Assembly: GCA_017541665.1 (NCBI GenBank)
Contig: JAFXYP010000085.1
Coordinates: forward strand, 1-59,588
Origin: Lentisphaeria bacterium
GTDB lineage: Bacteria; Verrucomicrobiota; Lentisphaeria; Victivallales; UBA1829
Length of the DNA: 59,588 bases
Direction of reading: 5' to 3'
Shown here: positions 24,829 through 34,396 of the stretch, in pieces
How positions within the stretch are numbered: position 1 is the stretch's first letter
Layout of the letters: every line of letters starts with the position of its first letter
Translations under genes and position numbers: made by a program
The notes under the pieces: model-generated
Database searches by the model: none
What the model saw: only the letters and a program-made list of their open reading frames with translations
Told to the model about the DNA's origin: nothing

Positions 24829-25536
24829 ATGCCCCGTACCCCCCGAAACAGAAGAGCAACGCAGGTTTGCACCCCTGACAATGTCAATCAAAGAGTGAAT
24901 GCCCTCCTTCATCTTGTCGATGCGGATTTGCAAACAGAAAACCAGAAAAAAAGACATAAGCTTCTGAATGGAATCGCGATGTACCTGACAATTCGGGATA
25001 TGTATTCCGAAAACAGGCTGGATGATGAATTCTGGTCTGTGTTTGAAACGTTTTACATGATGATCCCGTATGAGCGCCCGGTCAACATGGATCATTTCAA
25101 AGCATTGATCCGCTCCCGTACCGTCGTGCCGATTCAAGACGCCCTGGTGGATACGATCAATACCGATCTTCCTTTCCATGAACGAAAAGCAAATCTGTCT
25201 TTTGTATCGAAAGCACTGCATACGATAGACAATGATTATCCTATCTTCGACCGCAAAGTAAAAGATTTTTTCAATCTTCCGTGGTATTCGGGACAGGATG
25301 TTTTCGAACGTATCGAAAAAGCCGTGGAGAGATATGACCGTCTTCGGCAGTTCTATCACAACCGGAATCGAAACGGGCTCGACCGGCTCCTTGAAGAGTA
25401 TACGAGGCTGCTTGGCGCTCATATGACTCCTGATGACCTTCAATTCCATGATCGCCAGTTTGCACGGAATGACGCAATGCGGATTTCCGATGTGAAAAAA
25501 ATCGATTTTATGATCTGGAAATACTGGGCGGCATAA
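24829..25536 (+). CDS. Protein of unknown function, AT-rich gene
   Basis: A 235-residue soluble protein, start ATG at 24829 preceded by AAAGGAGAA; an upstream in-frame ATG at 24799 lacks a ribosome site. Mostly helical in style with many charged residues. The stretch SFVSKALHTIDNDYPIFDRK recalls a motif (SK-x-LH followed by PI-x-D) that I associate, from memory and weakly, with proteins annotated as 8-oxoguanine DNA glycosylase-fold; the catalytic Lys/Asp are not verified. Base composition is AT-richer than the flanks and it has its own promoter, so it may be a recent arrival. No operon partner. Confidence 0.6.
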   Translation: MPRTPRNRRATQVCTPDNVNQRVNALLHLVDADLQTENQKKRHKLLNGIAMYLTIRDMYSENRLDDEFWSVFETFYMMIPYERPVNMDHFKALIRSRTVVPIQDALVDTINTDLPFHERKANLSFVSKALHTIDNDYPIFDRKVKDFFNLPWYSGQDVFERIEKAVERYDRLRQFYHNRNRNGLDRLLEEYTRLLGAHMTPDDLQFHDRQFARNDAMRISDVKKIDFMIWKYWAA

Positions 25537-25653
25537 ATTCGCGAAAGTCCGGTTCGGGAAATGCTTTTTTGAAAAAGCCAAAGCCCGCGACTTCCCCCCT
25601 GCGATCATTCCTATTGATTCAACCGTTAACTCCCGGATGGACCGCGGTTCGGC

Positions 25654-25697
25654 TCAGGACTCTTTCTTGAGGCCGAGGCGGTTTGTGCAGTTGTTCA
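25654..25697 (-). pseudogene. Fragment duplicating the 3' end of the sigma-54 activator gene
   Basis: On the minus strand this stretch reads NRLGLKKES and a stop, identical to the last nine residues of the activator encoded at 26833-28362, and 40 of 47 bases match 26833-26879. It has no start codon of its own and begins within the hydrolase stop region. Confidence 0.6.
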
Positions 25698-26807
25698 GCG
25701 TTCGGGAGCGGGGAGGGCGGAGAGGAAGTCTTTGACGAGCTTGCCGCAGGCATCGGGCTTCTGTTCGTAGATCGCATGGATGCCGGGCAGGAGGACGATC
25801 CGGCAGTTTCCCATCTTGTCGGCATACGGCGAAAGAATCGTTTGGCGCAGCTCCGCCATCCGGTTCAGTATCTTTTCCGACGTTTCGACATCGTAATCCG
25901 TGCGCAGCAATGGCTGGTCAACGTGGTTTTTTGCGATTTGCCGGTTCAACCACTGATTCCTTTCGATCAGGTCTTCCTTCGTCTGCGCGCCCCAGCTCGA
26001 ACAGATGTACAGTTTCGGAATATCGTTTGCGATGATGCCGGACCAGGCGATCCGGGCATTCTGCCGGCGCAGGCCGCTTTCGGAGACCGGCGCGACGGAG
26101 TCCTGCGTCATCAGATCGAGCACGTCGCCGAGCACCTGTTCCTCCTCGGAAAAGGGATCGGGATACAGGTAGTGCTCATTTCTCAGGACATAACGTGAAA
26201 TGCCGATTTTTGCGAGAAACGCCAGCGCGCGGTCTTCGAACGTCACGGCGGAATCCGGCTCGTCATCGTAGGTGGTTTCGCTCAGTTGCGTCCCGTCGAG
26301 GAAAACGGCCGCTTCGATCTCGTCGGGATATTTGCCTGCCCACCAGGAAGCATACATGCCGCCGATGGAATGCGCCAGCAGAACGTACGGCGGTTCGACG
26401 CCCGCATTCTTCAGCGCGGCGCGGTAATCTTCGACGATATTTTCGAGCGTCATTTCGCGGTTGGTGTCGTCGCTCAAGCCGTATCCCGCGCGGTCGACGA
26501 AAACGACGGTGTTGTCGCGTTCCAGGTGCGCCGTCATCCGCCTCGCGACGACCGGGAAATCGCCCATGCCGATCCCGGCCAGCGCAACGATGGTATATCC
26601 GCCCTCTTCGTTTCCGAACTTGGCCACGTTCAGAGAGTGATTGCCGACGGATACCGGGTTATAATACCCTTTTTCCTTCAGAAGATCCAGTTCCCGACCG
26701 GTTTTTACACGATGACAAATCCATGTCCCGAGAACAAACAGGAGCAGGAGGGCGACCGGGAGCAGAAGAATCCGAATGACGATCCTGCTGACTTTTTTCC
26801 GGTTCAT
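25695..26807 (-). CDS. Membrane-anchored alpha/beta hydrolase
   Basis: A 370-residue protein with an N-terminal membrane anchor (IVIRILLLPVALLLLFVLGT) and an alpha/beta hydrolase domain. The nucleophile elbow is AHSIGG (Ser), the oxyanion region ALAGIGMGDF, and DRAGYGLSDD is typical. A catalytic His is likely in LPGIHAIYE near the end. The substrate (ester, lactone or amide) cannot be told. It starts 25 bases after the sigma-54 activator and may be cotranscribed with gltBD, but a duplicated scrap of the activator gene lies just beyond its stop, which suggests that it was inserted there. Confidence 0.85.
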   Translation of the reverse strand: MNRKKVSRIVIRILLLPVALLLLFVLGTWICHRVKTGRELDLLKEKGYYNPVSVGNHSLNVAKFGNEEGGYTIVALAGIGMGDFPVVARRMTAHLERDNTVVFVDRAGYGLSDDTNREMTLENIVEDYRAALKNAGVEPPYVLLAHSIGGMYASWWAGKYPDEIEAAVFLDGTQLSETTYDDEPDSAVTFEDRALAFLAKIGISRYVLRNEHYLYPDPFSEEEQVLGDVLDLMTQDSVAPVSESGLRRQNARIAWSGIIANDIPKLYICSSWGAQTKEDLIERNQWLNRQIAKNHVDQPLLRTDYDVETSEKILNRMAELRQTILSPYADKMGNCRIVLLPGIHAIYEQKPDACGKLVKDFLSALPAPER

Positions 26808-26832
26808 GAACGGGACGTATGAGAGGCGCGCT

Positions 26833-28362
26833 TCAGGACTCTTTTTTGAGGCCGAGGCGGTTCATGCGGTAGTTCATCATGCGCGGGGAGAGCCCGAGCT
26901 TGCGGCCGGCGGCGGAGAGGTTGCCGTCGTTCTTGCGGATGGCTTCCTGGAGGATTTCGCGTTCGTAGTTCGCCAGCAGGACTTCGAGCGTGGAGGAATC
27001 GTCTCCGAGCGTGAGTCCGCCCGGCGTGCCGGCGGAGGTCCGCACGGCCTGGAGCGAAGGCGGGAGGTTGTGCCCGTGGACGCAGTCGTCAGAGGCGGTG
27101 AGGACGGCGCGCTCCATGCAGTTTTCGAGCTCGCGGACGTTTCCGGGCCAGCTGTAGTTCATCAGCAGGTGGATGGCGCCGGGCGAGAGCTTGCGGATCG
27201 CCTTGTTGTACTTCAGGTTCAGGTTTTCGATGAAATACTCGGCGAGCAGGATGATGTCGCTCTTGCGCTGGGCGAGGCTCGGCATCATGATGGGGAAGAT
27301 GTTCAGGCGGTAGTACAGGTCCTCGCGGAAGAGCTTCTTTTCCATCAGCTCCTCGAGGTTGCGGCTGGTGGCGGCGAGGAAGCGCACGTTGGAATGCAGT
27401 TCCTCGTTGCTGCCGACGCGCGAGAAGGTGCGTTCCTGCAGGAACCGCAGGAGCTTGACCTGGGTCTGCATGGTCAGGTCGCCGATCTCGTCGAGGAAGA
27501 GTGTGCCGCCGTCGGCGGCCTCCGCGCGTCCGATGCGGCGGCTGACCGCGCCCGTGAACGCGCCCTTCTCATGGCCGAAGAGCTCGCTTTCGACGAGGTT
27601 TTCAGGGAGCGCGGCGCAGTTCAGGGTGATGAACGGCTTGTCCTTGCGCGCGGAAAGTTCCACGATGGCACGGGCGAGAAGCTCCTTGCCGGTGCCGCTG
27701 GCGCCGCGGATGAGGACGGTGGCGTCGGACGGGGCGACCTGGCGGAGCTGTTCGTAGACGAGCTGCATCTCGCGGCAGTTGCCGATCATCCTGCCGGGCG
27801 CCTTCTGGAGCATGCTGCGGAGCTTGCGGTTCTCCTCCAGCAGGGATTCGCGTTCGTCGTGGATCTCCACGCAGGCTGCCGCGGCGTCGGCGGTGATGTT
27901 CGCGATGATCTCAAGGAACGCGACGTCGCTGTCGAGGTCGGTGTCCGGCAGGACGGGGCGGTCGATGGAGAGCGTGCCGATCACGTGTTCGTGGTGGATC
28001 AGCGGGACGCAGATGAACGCAACCTGATCGGTGTAATGCCGCGCGCCCGTGCGGTTCAGGAAACGGCTGTCGCTCCTGAGGTCCGGGATCACATGGCTGA
28101 CTCCGGTCTCGGCGACGTGTCCGGTGATGCCCTCGCCGATGCGGTAATGCCCGAGCTTCTTCTCGGTTTCGGCGAGTCCGCACGAGACCTCGATCCGCAG
28201 GGTATCGCCGTACAGAAGGGCGAAGGTGCCCCGGATCATGCCCATGTCGCTTTCGAGGATGGACAGGACGCTTTCGAGGAGCGCCTGCACGTCGCGTTCA
28301 CGGGTGATGACCGAGCTGACCTTCTGGATGACGAGGAGTTGCGGATCGACGATATGATTCAT
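26833..28362 (-). CDS. Sigma-54-dependent transcriptional activator, GAF-AAA-Fis (NifA/NorR type)
   Basis: A 509-residue enhancer-binding protein. A GAF sensor domain covers about 20-170, the AAA+ core about 185-420 with Walker A GASGTGKE at 220-227, the sigma-54 contact loop GAFTGA at 267-272 and Walker B GGTLFLDEIGD at 285-295, and a Fis-type helix-turn-helix ends the protein (NLSAAGRKLGLSPRMMNYRM). There is no phosphorylatable receiver domain, so it is not NtrC; the layout is that of NifA or NorR. It lies 43 bases behind gltD, in a cluster with sigma-54 promoters, so it probably activates gltBD, the purF-like operon and glnK-amtB. The GAF ligand may be 2-oxoglutarate or a PII contact, as in NifA; that is inference. 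Confidence 0.92.
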   Translation of the reverse strand: MNHIVDPQLLVIQKVSSVITRERDVQALLESVLSILESDMGMIRGTFALLYGDTLRIEVSCGLAETEKKLGHYRIGEGITGHVAETGVSHVIPDLRSDSRFLNRTGARHYTDQVAFICVPLIHHEHVIGTLSIDRPVLPDTDLDSDVAFLEIIANITADAAAACVEIHDERESLLEENRKLRSMLQKAPGRMIGNCREMQLVYEQLRQVAPSDATVLIRGASGTGKELLARAIVELSARKDKPFITLNCAALPENLVESELFGHEKGAFTGAVSRRIGRAEAADGGTLFLDEIGDLTMQTQVKLLRFLQERTFSRVGSNEELHSNVRFLAATSRNLEELMEKKLFREDLYYRLNIFPIMMPSLAQRKSDIILLAEYFIENLNLKYNKAIRKLSPGAIHLLMNYSWPGNVRELENCMERAVLTASDDCVHGHNLPPSLQAVRTSAGTPGGLTLGDDSSTLEVLLANYEREILQEAIRKNDGNLSAAGRKLGLSPRMMNYRMNRLGLKKES

Positions 28363-28405
28363 GATATAATAATATACATCTTTGGTCGTGTTTTATCAAG
28401 TGGAA

Positions 28406-29785
28406 TCATGTCAAATCGTGAATGATTTCGCGGACGGTCTTTTTCGCGTCGGCCATCGCGCGGACGACGAGCGAGGCTCCGGTGAAGCAGTCGCCCACGG
28501 TGTACACATGGTGTTCCGGGTCGGGAATGAGGCCGTTGCGGGGCGTCATTTTGAGGTGGAGATCGGCGGCGGGGCCTTCGGGATCGGCTCCGGTAAAGCC
28601 CATGGCAAGGAGAATCAGGTCGGCTTCGATGACGCGCGTGGAGTTTTCGACGGGGACGGGCTTCAGCGGCTTGCCCTCGGGAGTGGTCTCCCACTTCACG
28701 GAATGCACCTCGACTCCGGTCAGGACGCCGTTTTCGCCGAGGAACCGGTCGCTCGCCACATTCCATTCGCGTTCGCAGCCCTCCTTATGGCTGGAGCTGG
28801 TGCGGAGCATCCACGGCCAGGCGGGCCACGGAGTGGACGCGGAACGGGTCTCGGGCGGCATCGGCATGATCTCGACCTGTTTCACGCTGGCCGCGCCCTG
28901 GCGGATCGCGGTCCCGGCGCAGTCGCTGCCGGTGTCGCCGCCGCCGATGATGAGCACGCGCTTGCCCGTGGCTGTGACGGGGAGCGTGCGGAGTTCGCCG
29001 CCGTTCACGCGGTTCTGTCCCTGCAGGAACTCCAGCGCGAAGTGGACGCCGTCCAGGTCGCGGCCGGAGATCTTCAGGTCGCGGGCGCAGGGGGTCCCGG
29101 TCGCGAGCACGACCGCATCGTAATTCCGCAGGAGGTACTGCCCGGCGACGTCGCAGCCGATGCGGCAGTCGGTCAGGAATTCGATCCCGGCCTGGCGCAT
29201 GAGGGAGATGCGGCGGTCGATGACGGACTTGTCGAGCTTGAAATCGGGGATACCGTAGCGGAGCAATCCGCCGGGCTTGTGGTTCGCCTCGAAGACCTTG
29301 ACGGTGAATCCGGCACGGTTCAGCGCCTCGGCGATGTACAGGCCGGACGGGCCGCTGCCGACGACGGCGACGGTCTTGCCGTTGCGGACCGCCGGGACCA
29401 CCGGCTTCACCCAGCCGTTTTCGAACGCGGTCTCGACGATGACTTTCTCGCACTGGCGCACCATGACGGGCTCGTCATTGACACCGTTGCAGCAGGCGCC
29501 CTCGCACAGGGCGGGGCAGATGCGGCAGGTGAATTCGGGGAAGAAACTCGTTTCGGAGAGAATGCGCCACGCGGTGAGCCAGTCGCCGCACGCGGCGGCG
29601 CTGTTGAAGTCGGGGATAACGTTTCCGAGCGGGCAGCCCGCGCCGTGGCAGAACGGCACGCCGCAGTTGTGGCAGCGGAGCATCTGTTCGTGGACCTGCT
29701 CGGGTGTGAGGCGGATTTCGACTTCCTTGAAATCGCGGACGCGTTCCTCCGCGGGGCGGTAGATATCGTGAATGCGGTCGATCAT
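28406..29785 (-). CDS. gltD: Glutamate synthase small subunit
   Basis: The 459-residue NADPH-oxidising subunit of GOGAT that passes electrons to GltB. N-terminal cysteine clusters for [4Fe-4S] centres are in MLRCHNCGVPFCHGAGCPLGN-type order (CHNCGVPFCHGAGCP, then CRICPALCEGACCNG). The FAD site is VAVVGSGPSGLYIAEAL and the NAD(P)H site VLIIGGGDTGSDCAG. The ATG at 29785 has GGAG upstream and lies 18 bases after the gltB stop. Complete and typical in length. Confidence 0.97.
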   Translation of the reverse strand: MIDRIHDIYRPAEERVRDFKEVEIRLTPEQVHEQMLRCHNCGVPFCHGAGCPLGNVIPDFNSAAACGDWLTAWRILSETSFFPEFTCRICPALCEGACCNGVNDEPVMVRQCEKVIVETAFENGWVKPVVPAVRNGKTVAVVGSGPSGLYIAEALNRAGFTVKVFEANHKPGGLLRYGIPDFKLDKSVIDRRISLMRQAGIEFLTDCRIGCDVAGQYLLRNYDAVVLATGTPCARDLKISGRDLDGVHFALEFLQGQNRVNGGELRTLPVTATGKRVLIIGGGDTGSDCAGTAIRQGAASVKQVEIMPMPPETRSASTPWPAWPWMLRTSSSHKEGCEREWNVASDRFLGENGVLTGVEVHSVKWETTPEGKPLKPVPVENSTRVIEADLILLAMGFTGADPEGPAADLHLKMTPRNGLIPDPEHHVYTVGDCFTGASLVVRAMADAKKTVREIIHDLT

Positions 29786-29803
29786 GGTCTGGTGACTCCT
29801 TTC

Positions 29804-32800
29804 TCAGCGGGCGGCGCGTGCGAGCGCGCTGCGGTATTCGACGGGGAAGATACGGACGAATTTCGGGCGGTACTGCTCCCAGTCGGAGAGCATCCGTGCG
29901 GCCTTTTTGCTGCCGGTCTCGTGGAAATACTCCTCCAGCAGGGACTTCAGCTCGTGTTCGGCTTCGGTGCCGGATTCGATACTTTCCAGGTCGATGCCGT
30001 CCGTGCTGCAGCTGAGGTCGAAATGGCCCTTTTCGTCGTAGATGTATGCCAGTCCGCCGGTCATGCCGGCGGCGAAGTTCACGCCCACATGTCCGAGCAC
30101 GACCACGCGGCCGCCGGTCATGTATTCGCATCCGTGGTCGCCCACGCCCTCGGCGACGAGCGTCATGCCGCTGTTGCGGATGGCGAAGCGCTCGCCCGCG
30201 ATGCCGTAGAGGAAGATCTTTCCGGAGGTACCGCCGTATCCGATCACGTTTCCGGCGATCACATTGTTTTCGGCGGCATAACCCGCGTTTTCGGGCGGAC
30301 GGATCACGATCTTGCCGCCGGAGAGGCCCTTGCCGACGAAGTCGTTGGCTTCGCCATCCAGCCGGAGCGTGACGCCCTTCGGCAGGAAAGCGCCAAAACT
30401 CTGCCCGGCGACTCCGGAGAGGTTGACCTGGACCGTATCCTCGGGGAGCTTGTCCTCGCCAAATTTCTCCGCCACGATCCCGGCGAGCTCGGCGCCCGCG
30501 GTGCGGTCGGAGTTCGTGATGACGGCGGAGATGCTTTCCGGCTTGCCGTTCAGCTTCAGCTTCGGCAGGATGGCGCGGCGGTCGAAATTCACGAGTTCGT
30601 ACGGGGCCTCGTTCGGATCGAAATGCACCGCGCCGCCCGTGGCCTGTTCGAAGATCCTGCTGAAATCCAGCCGGATGGTCTTGTAGAAGTCGATGGCGTG
30701 GTTCGTCTCAAGCAGGTCGGACCGCCCGCACGCCTCGTCCAGCGAATGCAGCCCGAGCGAGGCGAGGTATTCGCGGACCTCCTGTGCGATGAACCGCAGG
30801 AAGTTGATGATGTATTCCGGCTTGCCGGCGAAACGCTTGCGGAGCTCGGGGTCCTGCGTGGCCACGCCCATCGGGCAGGTATTGCTGTGGCACTGGCGCA
30901 TCATCACGCAGCCGATGCAGACGAGGATAGTGGTGGCGAACCCGAATTCCTCCGCGCCGAGCAGCGCGGCGATGACTACGTCGCGCCCGGTCTTCAGCTG
31001 TCCGTCCACCTGGAGCTTGATCTTGCCGCGCAGGCCGTTCAGCACGAGCGTCTGCTGGGCTTCTGCCACGCCGAGTTCCCACGGGAGTCCGGCGTGCTTG
31101 ATGCTGGTGAGCGGGGACGCGCCCGTGCCGCCGTCATGGCCGGAGATCAGCACCACGTCGGCGTGCGCCTTTGCGACGCCCGCGGCGACCGTGCCGACGC
31201 CGAGCTCGGAGACGAGCTTCACGGAGATACGCGCCTTCGGGTTGGCGTTCCGCAGGTCGTAAATCAGCTGCGCCAGGTCCTCGATGGAGTAGATGTCGTG
31301 GTGCGGCGGCGGGGAGATGAGCGTGACGCCGGGCATGGCGTGGCGGATCTTCGCGACGAATTCATTAACCTTGTGGCCCGGCAGCTGGCCGCCCTCGCCG
31401 GGCTTCGCCCCCTGTGCCATCTTGATCTGGATGTCGCGGGCGTTGCGGAGGTAGGAGATCGTGACGCCGAACCGTCCGCTGGCGACCTGCTTGATGGCGG
31501 AATTGAACTCCGTGCCGAAGCGTTCGGCGTTCTCGCCGCCCTCGCCGCTGTTGCTCATGGCACCGCAGGCGTTCATGGCTTTGGCGATGGTCTCATGCGC
31601 CTCCGGACTGAGGGAGCCGAGGCTCATCGCGCCGGAGACGAATTTCTTCAGGATGCTCTCGACGCTTTCGACCTCGTTGACGGAGATCGCACGCGTCTTT
31701 TTGAATTTAAAAAGCCCGCGCAGGGTGCACAGGCGATGCGCCTGATCGTCGATCAGGCGGCTGTATTCTTTGAACTTGTCGTAATCGCCGGTCTGCACCG
31801 CCTGCCGGAACGTGCTCAACGACGCAGGCGTCCACAGGTGCGCCTCGCCGTCCTGACGGTAACGGTACTGACCGCCGCCGGGAAGCAGGGGGGATTCGGC
31901 GCAGCTGGCGGCCATGGCGCGCAGCACGGCTTCATGGGCGATCTCCGCCAGGCCGATGCCGCCGACCCGGCTGGCCGTGCCGGGGAGGAATTCGCGCAGA
32001 AAATCCTGGTTCAGGCCGACCGCCTCGAACGCCTGCGCGGAACGGTAGCTCCTGAGCGTGGAGATGCCGAGCTTGGACATGATCTTCAGGAGGCCCTTGT
32101 CGACCGCCTGGATGTAGTTGCTCGCGGCCGTCACGGGGTCGAGATTGATCGCGCCGGAGTTCGCCAGCGCGGACACCGTGGCGAGCGCCAGGTACGGATT
32201 GATCGCCGTCGCACCGTAGCCCAGCAGAAGCGCGAAGTGCATCACCTCGCGCACCTCGCCGGACTGCACGATCAGGCCGGTTTCCGGACGGAGCCCGGCA
32301 TCAACCAGCGCGCGGTTCACGGCGGAACACGACAGCAGGCTCGGAATTGCCGCCTGCCCCTGCGGCAGATCGCGGTCGGACAGGATCAGAATGTGTTCGC
32401 CTGCCTTCGCCGCCGCGACGGCCTCATCCGCGAGGGACTTCAGCGCGTCACGCAGGGCGGCTTCCCCGCCCTTCGCGGAGAACCCGCAGTTCAGGATGCG
32501 CGAATGGTATCCCTGCACGCCGAAATTCTGAAGCTGGCGGAGTTCGTCGTCGGTCAGGACGGGGCGGCGCAGCTTGATCAGGCGGGCGTGTTCGGGCGTT
32601 TCGTCCAGGATGTTGCCCTTGTTGCCGATATAGGTCATCAGGCTCATCACGAGTTCCTCGCGGATCGGGTCGATCGGCGGGTTCGTGACCTGTGCGAACA
32701 GCTGCTTGAAATACTGGAAAAGGAGCTGGGGATGCTCGGAAAGGACGGCCAGCGCGGCGTCGTTGCCCATGGATCCGACCGGCTCCTTGCCCAGCTCCGC

Positions 32801-34216
32801 CATGGGCTTCAGGATCACGTCCATATCCTCTCGGGTGAAGCCGAAGAACCGCTGCTTGCGCGTCAGGTCCTCCTCCGGCCGGGAAGCGGTGATGTCGGTA
32901 AAGAGGCCGTGGACGGAGAGACGGTTTTCCTCGACCCAGCGGCGGTACGGCTTGCTGCGCGCCAGACGGTTCTTGACCTCGGAATCCGGCACGATGCGGT
33001 GGTTCTCCATGTCCAGCAGGATGATCTCGCCGGGCTTCAGGCGGCCTTTCAGCTCCACGTCCTCGGCGGGGATATCCAGCACGCCGGTCTCGCTCGCGAG
33101 CACGAAAAGACCGTCTTTACATTTTGTGTAACGCGCCGGACGCAACCCGTTGCGGTCCAGGATCGCGCCGGCGTTCACGCCGTCGGAGAACGCGATGGCC
33201 GCGGGTCCATCCCACGGCTCCATGAGCGCGGAGTGGTATTCGAAGAACCCGCGCACGTCGCGCCCCATATAATATTTCGCGCCCCACGCCTGCGGGATCA
33301 GCATCAGCATGGCGTGTTCCGGGGAACGCCCCGCGGCGACGAGCAGTTCGAACATGTTGTCGAGCGAAGCGGAATCGCTCTGCCCCGGTTCGATCAGCGG
33401 GAGCAGTTTGGCGAGGTCGTCACCGAACAGCGGGCTTTTCAGGAGGCGTTCGCGCGCCCGCATGGCGTTCAGGTTGCCGCGCAGGGTGTTGATCTCGCCG
33501 TTGTGCGCCAGGTAGCGGAAGGGATGCGCCAGCTGCCACGTCGGGAACGTGTTCGTGCTGTAACGCTGGTGGACGATCGCCAGGCGCGACCGGAAAAGCT
33601 CGTTGTCCAGGTCGGGGTAGAACTGTTCCAGCTGGGTCGCCAGCAGAAGTCCCTTGTAGACGATGTTCCGGGACGACATGCTGCAGATGTAAAGGTCCAG
33701 TTTCCGCTTCTCGATCAGGCGGCGCATCACGAAGAGCTTGCGCTCGAACGCCGCATTGTCCTCGAAATTCCGCCCGTCGATGAAGAGCTGGCGGATCACC
33801 GGCATGTTCTTGCGGGCGGTGCGGCCGATCTTCTCCGGCACGACCGGGACTTCGCGCCAGCCCAGGACACCGCCGCCTTCCTCGCGGATGACCTGTTCGA
33901 TGTCCTGCTCCGCGCCGAGTCCGCCGAAGATCATCGCCACGGCGTATTTGCCGGCTTCCGGCAGCTTCACGCCCGCATTCGCGCGGAAAAAATCATCGGG
34001 CATGGAGAGCAGAAGCCCGGCGCCGTCGCCGGTCTCGGGGTCGCTCCCGGCTGCGCCGCGGTGCATCAGGCGGCACAGGATCGTGATGCCCTTTGTTACG
34101 ATATCGTGGGAAGCGCGTCCGTTCAGGTCGGCTACCATGCCGACGCCGCACGCGTCATGTTCCTGCCGGGGGTCGTAAAGTCCCTGGGGTTGCTGTCGGA
34201 AAATTTGCTGTTCCAT
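29804..34216 (-). CDS. gltB: Glutamate synthase large subunit
   Basis: A 1470-residue enzyme: glutamine plus 2-oxoglutarate to two glutamate. It starts with a short propeptide ending at the catalytic Cys (HDACGVGM), giving an N-terminal nucleophile glutaminase. The central and FMN-binding synthase domains follow, with the 3Fe-4S cysteines in LVCIGCVMMRQCHSNTCPMG, and the C-terminal GXGXG beta-helix domain (VIAGNVIGYGGTSGKIFLYG). Length and order match bacterial GltB. It has a sigma-54 promoter 54 bases upstream and heads gltB-gltD-activator-hydrolase. Confidence 0.98.
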   Translation of the reverse strand: MEQQIFRQQPQGLYDPRQEHDACGVGMVADLNGRASHDIVTKGITILCRLMHRGAAGSDPETGDGAGLLLSMPDDFFRANAGVKLPEAGKYAVAMIFGGLGAEQDIEQVIREEGGGVLGWREVPVVPEKIGRTARKNMPVIRQLFIDGRNFEDNAAFERKLFVMRRLIEKRKLDLYICSMSSRNIVYKGLLLATQLEQFYPDLDNELFRSRLAIVHQRYSTNTFPTWQLAHPFRYLAHNGEINTLRGNLNAMRARERLLKSPLFGDDLAKLLPLIEPGQSDSASLDNMFELLVAAGRSPEHAMLMLIPQAWGAKYYMGRDVRGFFEYHSALMEPWDGPAAIAFSDGVNAGAILDRNGLRPARYTKCKDGLFVLASETGVLDIPAEDVELKGRLKPGEIILLDMENHRIVPDSEVKNRLARSKPYRRWVEENRLSVHGLFTDITASRPEEDLTRKQRFFGFTREDMDVILKPMAELGKEPVGSMGNDAALAVLSEHPQLLFQYFKQLFAQVTNPPIDPIREELVMSLMTYIGNKGNILDETPEHARLIKLRRPVLTDDELRQLQNFGVQGYHSRILNCGFSAKGGEAALRDALKSLADEAVAAAKAGEHILILSDRDLPQGQAAIPSLLSCSAVNRALVDAGLRPETGLIVQSGEVREVMHFALLLGYGATAINPYLALATVSALANSGAINLDPVTAASNYIQAVDKGLLKIMSKLGISTLRSYRSAQAFEAVGLNQDFLREFLPGTASRVGGIGLAEIAHEAVLRAMAASCAESPLLPGGGQYRYRQDGEAHLWTPASLSTFRQAVQTGDYDKFKEYSRLIDDQAHRLCTLRGLFKFKKTRAISVNEVESVESILKKFVSGAMSLGSLSPEAHETIAKAMNACGAMSNSGEGGENAERFGTEFNSAIKQVASGRFGVTISYLRNARDIQIKMAQGAKPGEGGQLPGHKVNEFVAKIRHAMPGVTLISPPPHHDIYSIEDLAQLIYDLRNANPKARISVKLVSELGVGTVAAGVAKAHADVVLISGHDGGTGASPLTSIKHAGLPWELGVAEAQQTLVLNGLRGKIKLQVDGQLKTGRDVVIAALLGAEEFGFATTILVCIGCVMMRQCHSNTCPMGVATQDPELRKRFAGKPEYIINFLRFIAQEVREYLASLGLHSLDEACGRSDLLETNHAIDFYKTIRLDFSRIFEQATGGAVHFDPNEAPYELVNFDRRAILPKLKLNGKPESISAVITNSDRTAGAELAGIVAEKFGEDKLPEDTVQVNLSGVAGQSFGAFLPKGVTLRLDGEANDFVGKGLSGGKIVIRPPENAGYAAENNVIAGNVIGYGGTSGKIFLYGIAGERFAIRNSGMTLVAEGVGDHGCEYMTGGRVVVLGHVGVNFAAGMTGGLAYIYDEKGHFDLSCSTDGIDLESIESGTEAEHELKSLLEEYFHETGSKKAARMLSDWEQYRPKFVRIFPVEYRSALARAAR

Positions 34217-34269
34217 GTTTTTCGGCCTTTCTTCGTCGAGTTTATTTTGGAATAAGTCTGCCGGAATTA

Positions 34270-34286
34270 AGCAAATCCCGTGCCAA
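34270..34286 (-). promoter_or_regulatory. Sigma-54 promoter of gltBD
   Basis: On the minus strand TTGGCACGGGATTTGCT, a perfect match to the YTGGCACGN4TTGCW consensus. The -12 element is 54 bases before the gltB ATG. Confidence 0.92.
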
Positions 34287-34317
34287 GGCGGGATTCAGCA
34301 TAAAAGCCGATTCCGGA

Positions 34318-34366
34318 TTTTACGCATTTTGTAATCATGTAATCCGCGATTTACAAATCATGTAAT
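34318..34366. promoter_or_regulatory. Candidate shared enhancer between two sigma-54 promoters
   Basis: Contains TTTTAC, TTTTGTAAT (34327-34335) and ATTTACAAA (34349-34357) as an inverted pair, the dyad TGTAA-N8-TTACA (34338-34355) and a direct repeat AATCATGTAAT (34333-34343 and 34356-34366). It begins 41 bases from the gltB -24 element, and its rightmost inverted arm ends 40 bases from the opposite -24 element. Confidence 0.6.
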
Positions 34367-34396
34367 ACCAATCTGTCCATCCCTGTTCAACACCGT

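Noticed and set aside
28382..34255. Plus-strand open frame of 1957 codons
   Set aside because: It is the complement of gltB, gltD and part of the activator; GC-rich DNA with strong codon bias leaves the opposite strand open. Composition is rich in Asp/Val/His/Arg with no domain.
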